NCBI RefSeq assembly: GCF_910592395.1
Contig: NC_088317.1
Location: 8,930,001 to 8,994,000, forward strand
Length of the DNA stretch: 64,000 nt
Reading direction: 5' to 3'
From: Lineus longissimus
Taxonomy: Eukaryota; Nemertea; Pilidiophora; Heteronemertea; Lineidae
Positions 58,870-64,000 of this stretch are shown here, in pieces. Each line of letters opens with the position of its first letter. Within the stretch, counting starts at the first letter, position 1. A program made the translations under genes and the position numbers. The notes beneath the pieces are model-generated. The model saw only the letters and a program-made list of their open reading frames with translations. It did not search any database and was not told the origin of the DNA.

Positions 58870-60315
58870 CTGTTGTATTCCAGTAATGAAACGGCCAGGG
58901 GCCATTGTGCTCCCCGTATAGATATTTGGTGCTTTGGAATTCATCCAGGTTAGGAAACACTGTACATATATAGTATATAGGTCAAACCGAAGTCGGTATG
59001 ACATGTGATGTATCGTTGCTTGGAGTAAGTACCATAAGAATATCATCAAAAACAAGTTACTAATAAACGAGTAATTGCACTTTTTACCTAATTTAGTTTT
59101 GGCCTCCTGGTGGCCAAGTTGAGTACCATATCAGATCGAAATTCGCTGTCCGAGGTAACATGACGTAGGGAGTCATGTGTACCAAATTTCAAGTTCATAG
59201 CTTTAGTAGTAAAGAAACGTGCCATAGTTACAATCAAACGACCAATTTACGCCATTTGACCTCTGTGACCTTGAAAAGCAGGTCAAATCAAAAACGCATA
59301 TGATATGTGATGTATCCTTGCTAGGAGAACCTACCATAAAAAAAAAACTTTCTAGGTTTTCACTTTTGGCCCCCTGGTGGCCAAGTCGTGAATCAGACCG
59401 GACTGAAATCAGGGTCAGAGGTCAGCTGACCTAGGGGGTCCTTTGTACAAAGTTTCAAGTTGATAGCCTTGGGGGTTAACAAATGTTCCACAGTTACGCT
59501 CAAATGGCCAATTTACGCAATTCGACCTCTGTGACCTTGACAAGTACGTCAAATCAAAAACCTGTATCATATGTGATGTATCCTTGCTAGGAGTATCTAC
59601 CATAAAATTTTTACCAAAAGCTAATCAGTAATAAGCGAGATATGGCACAATTCAATTTTTGGTTTTGGCCCCCTGGTGGCCAAGTTAAGAATCAGACCGG
59701 ACCAAAAATCAGTGTCATCTGACCTAGGGGGTCTTGTGTACCAAGTTTAAAGTTCATAGCTTTAGTGGTTAAGAAACGTGCCAAATTTACACTCAAACGG
59801 CCAATTCACACCATTTGACCTCTGTGACCTTGAAAAGTACGCCACATCGACCTGATTTTTTGTCAACATGTAGAGCTATGTAACAGGTGTCTACATACTA
59901 AATTTAAAGACTATAGGACGAATAAAGACAAAACGTGCCACTATCGGCGAAATTTTAGAGTTTGACCTATGTGACCTTGAGCAGTAGGTCAAATCAAAAA
60001 CCCGTATGATATGAGATGTATCCTTGCTAGGGGTACCCACCATAAAATGTTTAGCCAAAACAAATCAGTAATAAACGAGTTATCGCACTTTTTAAGTTTT
60101 TGGTTTTAGTCCACTGGTGGCCAGGTGAAGAATCAGACCAGACCGAAATTGGCTGTCAGAGGTCACATGACCTAGGTCATAATGTGTACAAAGTTTCAAG
60201 TTCATAGCACAAGCGGTTAAGAAACGTGCCACACAGGATACGGACGACGACAGACGAAGACGACGACGGACACAGGGCTATCGTATAGACTCCCCTAACG
60301 GTGAGCCAAAAAGGA
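58870..60315. repeat. Dispersed tandem-unit repeat, about five units
   Basis: The longest array in the window. Units of roughly 280-300 bp carry TTTGACCTCTGTGACCTTG, TTTTGGCCCCCTGGTGGCC, AGGTCANNTGACCT and AAACGTGCCA. The array ends in GACGACG and an ACGGTGAGCCAAAAAG terminus. Confidence 0.85.
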
Positions 60316-60339
60316 TTCAATATCCTCTACTGACAGAGA

Positions 60340-61270
60340 TTAACCAGATTGTGGTTCTGAATTTTCTGCAGCCTTGATCGCATCTGCTATGTCTGAAATA
60401 CACTGTTGGCTGAATGATAACTTATGGCACCGTTTACTTTCATCAATAAATGTGGCTTTGCCCCTGTACATTCTCTCTGCTTTCAGTATTTTCTGCTGGC
60501 AATGACAGTGTGAGCATCGCCCATATTCTGAATCAAGATGATCATTGAGGGTTGAACATGAGGTAGACTTGTAAAGTCTTGTTATGTCAACTGCCACAAG
60601 CTCCGCATTAATAGTGTCAGTCTCCATTTTTATGTAATGGGTTAATTGAGCAATGGGAGCTATGGTGGTTTGTGAAGTTGTTGATAGACTCGTCTCTTCA
60701 TTGAAGTTTTTTACAGACACATTGGTTAGTTTGTAGCTCTTTCCAACAACAAGAGAATGAATGTGGTCACCACATGATGTTAATTTGATTAGTCCAGTAA
60801 CATCAGAAACATATTTGTTCATAAGTGGCATGGACCCTGTATTTTTTGTCTCAGTATTGTCATCCTGTGTGAGAACCATATTTCAATATTGATCTTTTGA
60901 TGAATAGGCAAGTTTGGAACATTGCTGATTGAAGTAATTACAGCAGATGGTGGTTCGTAGGGGAATGCGAGTTGGTTTGGTAGTGAAATAATTTCCGTTT
61001 TTGTTGTTAATTTTATATCTCTTTCTTTTGAAATTTTGGACTGAATAAATCCCTAGTTTCTGATCTCAATGGGGAATGTGTTTCCCATATTTTTGAATAA
61101 TGTTTCTTTAAATTGCTCAGGTGAGAACGTGATAACATGTTGGTGTGTTTTTTGAGCGGTTTGTAATTTGAACGTCAGGTGTTTGGGTTGGGTCAATACA
61201 TCATGGACATAACCAGTGAGTGCGTTGGTTGACAGTACAGGCTGTGGTGAGGTTGTCTTTGTTGGTGTCG
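60340..61270 (-). pseudogene. RPA-like OB-fold protein gene or pseudogene
   Basis: On the minus strand an acceptor (TTATTTCAG) at 61271 opens a long exon. It begins with an OB-fold pattern (L-T-G-Y-V-H-D-V-L-T, F-K-L-Q-T-A, V-I-T-F-S-P-E-Q-F), meets one stop after P-I-E-I-R-N, and continues with A-F-P-Y-E-P-P-S-A-V-I-T-S-I. The intact last part (60340-60879) has G-L-I-K-L-T-S-C-G-D and the G-K-S-Y-K-L-T-N-V-S-V-K-N-F core of a second OB fold, then a C-x-x-C/H zinc-like motif. It resembles multicopy RPA-like single-strand DNA-binding proteins of invertebrates. A basic K/P-rich frame at about 61670-61830 on the same strand may be an upstream exon. Confidence 0.5.
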
Positions 61271-62660
61271 CTGAAATAAGAAAAAAAGGTTGTTAAATAA
61301 AATATTAAACTTTGGGAAATTGTTAACTCCAGGTAAGACTCTATAGCTGTGTTAACACTGCAGCATTAAAACAGTTTGGCATCATGTGAAAACAATTAAG
61401 TCAGTCCCAACGGCTTAGCTATTCACACACACGCAATTCCTGCACGTCTGGACAAAAACGCATTTTAACTGTTCTACGATCTGTAAGTGTACAAATAGTC
61501 TAGCCCCGATGCTTTAGATCTGTGTGTGAATACAAAATGAGTTTGAACAAGACGTTTTGGCGCTACACACGCGCGTTGCAGCAATGGCCATTTCCTTCCG
61601 TTTGTCAGTGTCGTGGACAGTTCGGATGACTGTATGAAACTAATGACAGAATGTACCCCATATTACCTAATCTTTTCTTCATTTTGTCTGGCGTGAAGAC
61701 TATCTTTTTCTTGGGACATGTGGGATGAGATGTGAGATGAGATGTTTGTTCTGTAGTTGGTGCCTTTTTCTATGGTGTGAAGACCATTTTCTTCTTTGCA
61801 TCAGATGTTTGTGTGGTTGGTGCTGAAAGGTTAGATGGTTTGATAAAATGTATAAGTACATGCTTTAAAATCTCAATTTATATAGTTGTACTTGCGCCTG
61901 AAAAACTCCAGATTATTTTAGAGAATCTACCTGCTTAGCCGAATTGTTCTTATAGTAGTAATATACCAAGTTGTAGAAATGAAAGTAATGCAGTTGTGTG
62001 TAAATTTACCTTTTACTAATTTTGTGTGTGTAAATTTACCTTTTACTAATTTTGTTTTAGACGACTTGGACGGTGATGGTAGTGGTATTTGCTTTCATTT
62101 TCTTAGCAGCTGAAAATATCAGAATAGGTTTTGTAAAGGATTTAACAATTTCTAATTATTAATTACTCTTGTTTTTTTAGTTATCACTAGTCATTACTGT
62201 CAGTTATTACTATTGTATTGATTACTACCACTTTAAATAATTTGCATACTTATTTATTTGAGCTTAAGTGTGGAATTCATAAAAGCTTGTATTAATGCAG
62301 GCCCTGAAACTGATTAATCAGAACTTATAGGCGGAATGATTAAATTGGTAAGGCCTTTAGTGAACATATAATTCAAGATGACGGCCATACATTGGACTTT
62401 GTCAGGGACATAAAAAATAAGCAGCACCTCCTTCACCCTAGGACATCATTCATACCACATGAATTTAAGGTCGCTTACTCAACAGCTTATCTAGTATTTG
62501 GGTCAGAATTCATGCCAATGTATTTCAGTAGGGCTGGTAGCATACCTACCGTATTATTGCCTTTCCAGTTCCACCAATGAACAACTTACTCCCAACCTAT
62601 CAAACAAAAGAAACATATCCTATAAAATAGATGACATCACGGCAGGCGAAGGAAGCCATT
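61271..62660. other. Upstream region of the OB-fold gene, introns and repeats
   Basis: It contains possible upstream exon sequence (K-K-K-I-V-F-T-P-D-K-M-K-K-R on the minus strand near 61670-61720, with a GTAATA donor). There is also a 32-bp tandem duplication near 61990-62055 and otherwise non-coding DNA. Confidence 0.35.
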
Positions 62661-62757
62661 GCTAGCCACAACAAACCTAGATAGGCACAACGAACAAAAG
62701 AACACATGGTATGCAACCATGTGGTCTTTTGTTTACTACTGGTTTGTTGTGGCTAGC
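62661..62757. repeat. Short fold-back sequence
   Basis: Arms GCTAGCCACAACAAACC (62661-62677) and GGTTTGTTGTGGCTAGC (62741-62757) are perfect reverse complements. A second inner pair (AACAAAAGAACACATGG / CCATGTGGTCTTTTGTT) makes a nearly complete stem. Confidence 0.75.
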
Positions 62758-64000
62758 ACTGGTTGATCCCACCGGCAACAATATGCACAACATTTCAAAA
62801 ACGTAGTGATTAGACCAATGATAAATATCCAATGCAAATGAAATGCACACCACCAATTAACTAACACGTTATAACGCTGTTTTATTATTCCTAACAGAGA
62901 CAGAAGTAGGTCTTATTTAAACCTAGTCTACTAGTAGAATCAGTGTTGATATCATTAAAAGTAATTAATTCAACAAATATACAGCCAGGCCTACAGCTAG
63001 CTACAGGCTATATACATCATGTATTGTGTACATTATACACTATGCTTGTGCAGTAGGCCTACATTTCTAATCGCTATCTCATGTGTAGCGAACCGAAAAT
63101 TGTTGTAAACATGGCCCGATTTCAGTAATTAAAGACAGCTTTATCAAGCTTTGAGCACATGTTGCCTATATTGAAACATCCTGAGAGTTATGTCAGGGTA
63201 TTTTGGTGTAATTTAGAGCTGATTTGAGCGCAGAGTGTTTCAAAACAAACAAAATTGGTATCAACAAAATTTTGATCGTCCACCATCTTGGTTTTTCCAT
63301 TTACGGCTTTATTATGATTTGTTCTGCCAAATTTAACCAATTTAGAATTTATTAATCAATTTGACACTTTATGCCTGTATTTTAGAAGTATTTTAACTTG
63401 TAATCTTCATAGTTTTAGTCCATAGGTAAGTTTGTGTGATTAGGTAGGTATTCGGCCTGTTTTGATCAGAAAATGAAATGCCATTGCTGGCAAGCTGCCA
63501 TCATCCATGCCCATGACACCGACACTGACAGTGAACTGCATAGTAGAGTTGAGTCGGCAAACTCACTCAAAATCTTAAATAATCAGCGGGATTTCTGAAA
63601 TCACTTGCATCAAGGCATCATTACCTATATATCTGCATATTCGGATGACAGAAATATAAAAGTCTTACCTTTGCAAATTGCAACATCTATGGCCGATACA
63701 CATCCATATGAGGTCAAGTGACCCGGTCAAGTGTTTCAGCTGAGAGAGCAAGATGGGAATTGATGTATCCATCCGCAGTACTGACTTCTCATCTCATGGT
63801 TAATGAGTAAACAACAACATTTCATCACACTATTATTTATTACTTAATAAACAAAAATAGATGCAAGACTTGTAATATTGTTGTGATGATGAACCTTTGA
63901 TGCTTTCGTGGAAATCTTTAGGACTATTTTTTGCACAGACTGGATATTATACCAATCGTGTATTACTCTCAACCTCAATCGACTTTGTGGCATAATATCC
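62758..64000. other. Host DNA, no gene seen
   Basis: AT-rich sequence with no supported frame, RNA gene or recognised repeat. Confidence 0.4.

Overview
The window is eukaryotic (animal) genomic DNA, probably from a marine invertebrate. It contains spliced gene remnants with consensus splice sites, a 5'-truncated LINE with an (AAAT)n tail, a tRNA-type SINE head, MITE/fold-back elements and a dispersed ~300-bp tandem-unit repeat family. I cannot name the species. About 38 kb of the 64 kb is three Polinton/Maverick (adintovirus-like) large DNA transposons, called here P0, P1 and P2.

P0 (1-706 and 19362-21637) is an old, decayed Polinton. It holds a deoxynucleoside kinase pseudogene, an HNH-type endonuclease gene cut in two, a chromodomain integrase pseudogene with a 481-bp insertion, and the first exon-length stub of a conserved small membrane protein gene. 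P1 (707-19361, 18,655 bp) is inserted inside the HNH gene of P0. It has 209-bp terminal inverted repeats (TIRs) beginning 5'-AG and a 6-bp target duplication, ACTGTA. It carries protein-primed-type DNA polymerase B, integrase, packaging ATPase, double-jelly-roll major capsid protein, two penton-like minor capsid candidates, an HNH nuclease and about nine accessory proteins. Several genes have one frameshift or stop. P1 is peppered with about 20 copies of a ~28-bp double-hairpin repeat, many inside coding sequence.

Between 21638 and 33251 lie host repeats, a CR1-like LINE (23665-26009), two possible host coding fragments and a spliced pogo/CENP-B-type transposase gene (31286-33251). P2 (33252-49531, 16,280 bp) is inserted in the last exon of that transposase gene with a GAGGAG target duplication. 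The reading frame resumes after P2 and ends at 49597. P2 has 591-bp TIRs that differ at only two sites, and each TIR carries a complete small gene. P2 encodes the same core set (PolB, integrase, ATPase, major and minor capsid) in a different order. Fourteen of its 17 gene starts have the motif AATAAATG, and its gene boundaries carry perfect hairpins with compensatory changes. PolB and ATPase have single frame breaks.

From 49600 to the end is host DNA: a fold-back element, tandem-unit repeats, a TA-flanked MITE, an RPA-like OB-fold gene or pseudogene on the minus strand (60340-61270), and long stretches with no recognisable gene.

In P1 and P2, PolB would replicate the element, the integrase would insert it with a 6-bp duplication, and the A32-type ATPase with the major and minor capsid proteins would form and fill a particle. 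The remaining conserved small membrane and basic proteins are of unknown role. I found no recognisable adenain-like maturation protease in either element.
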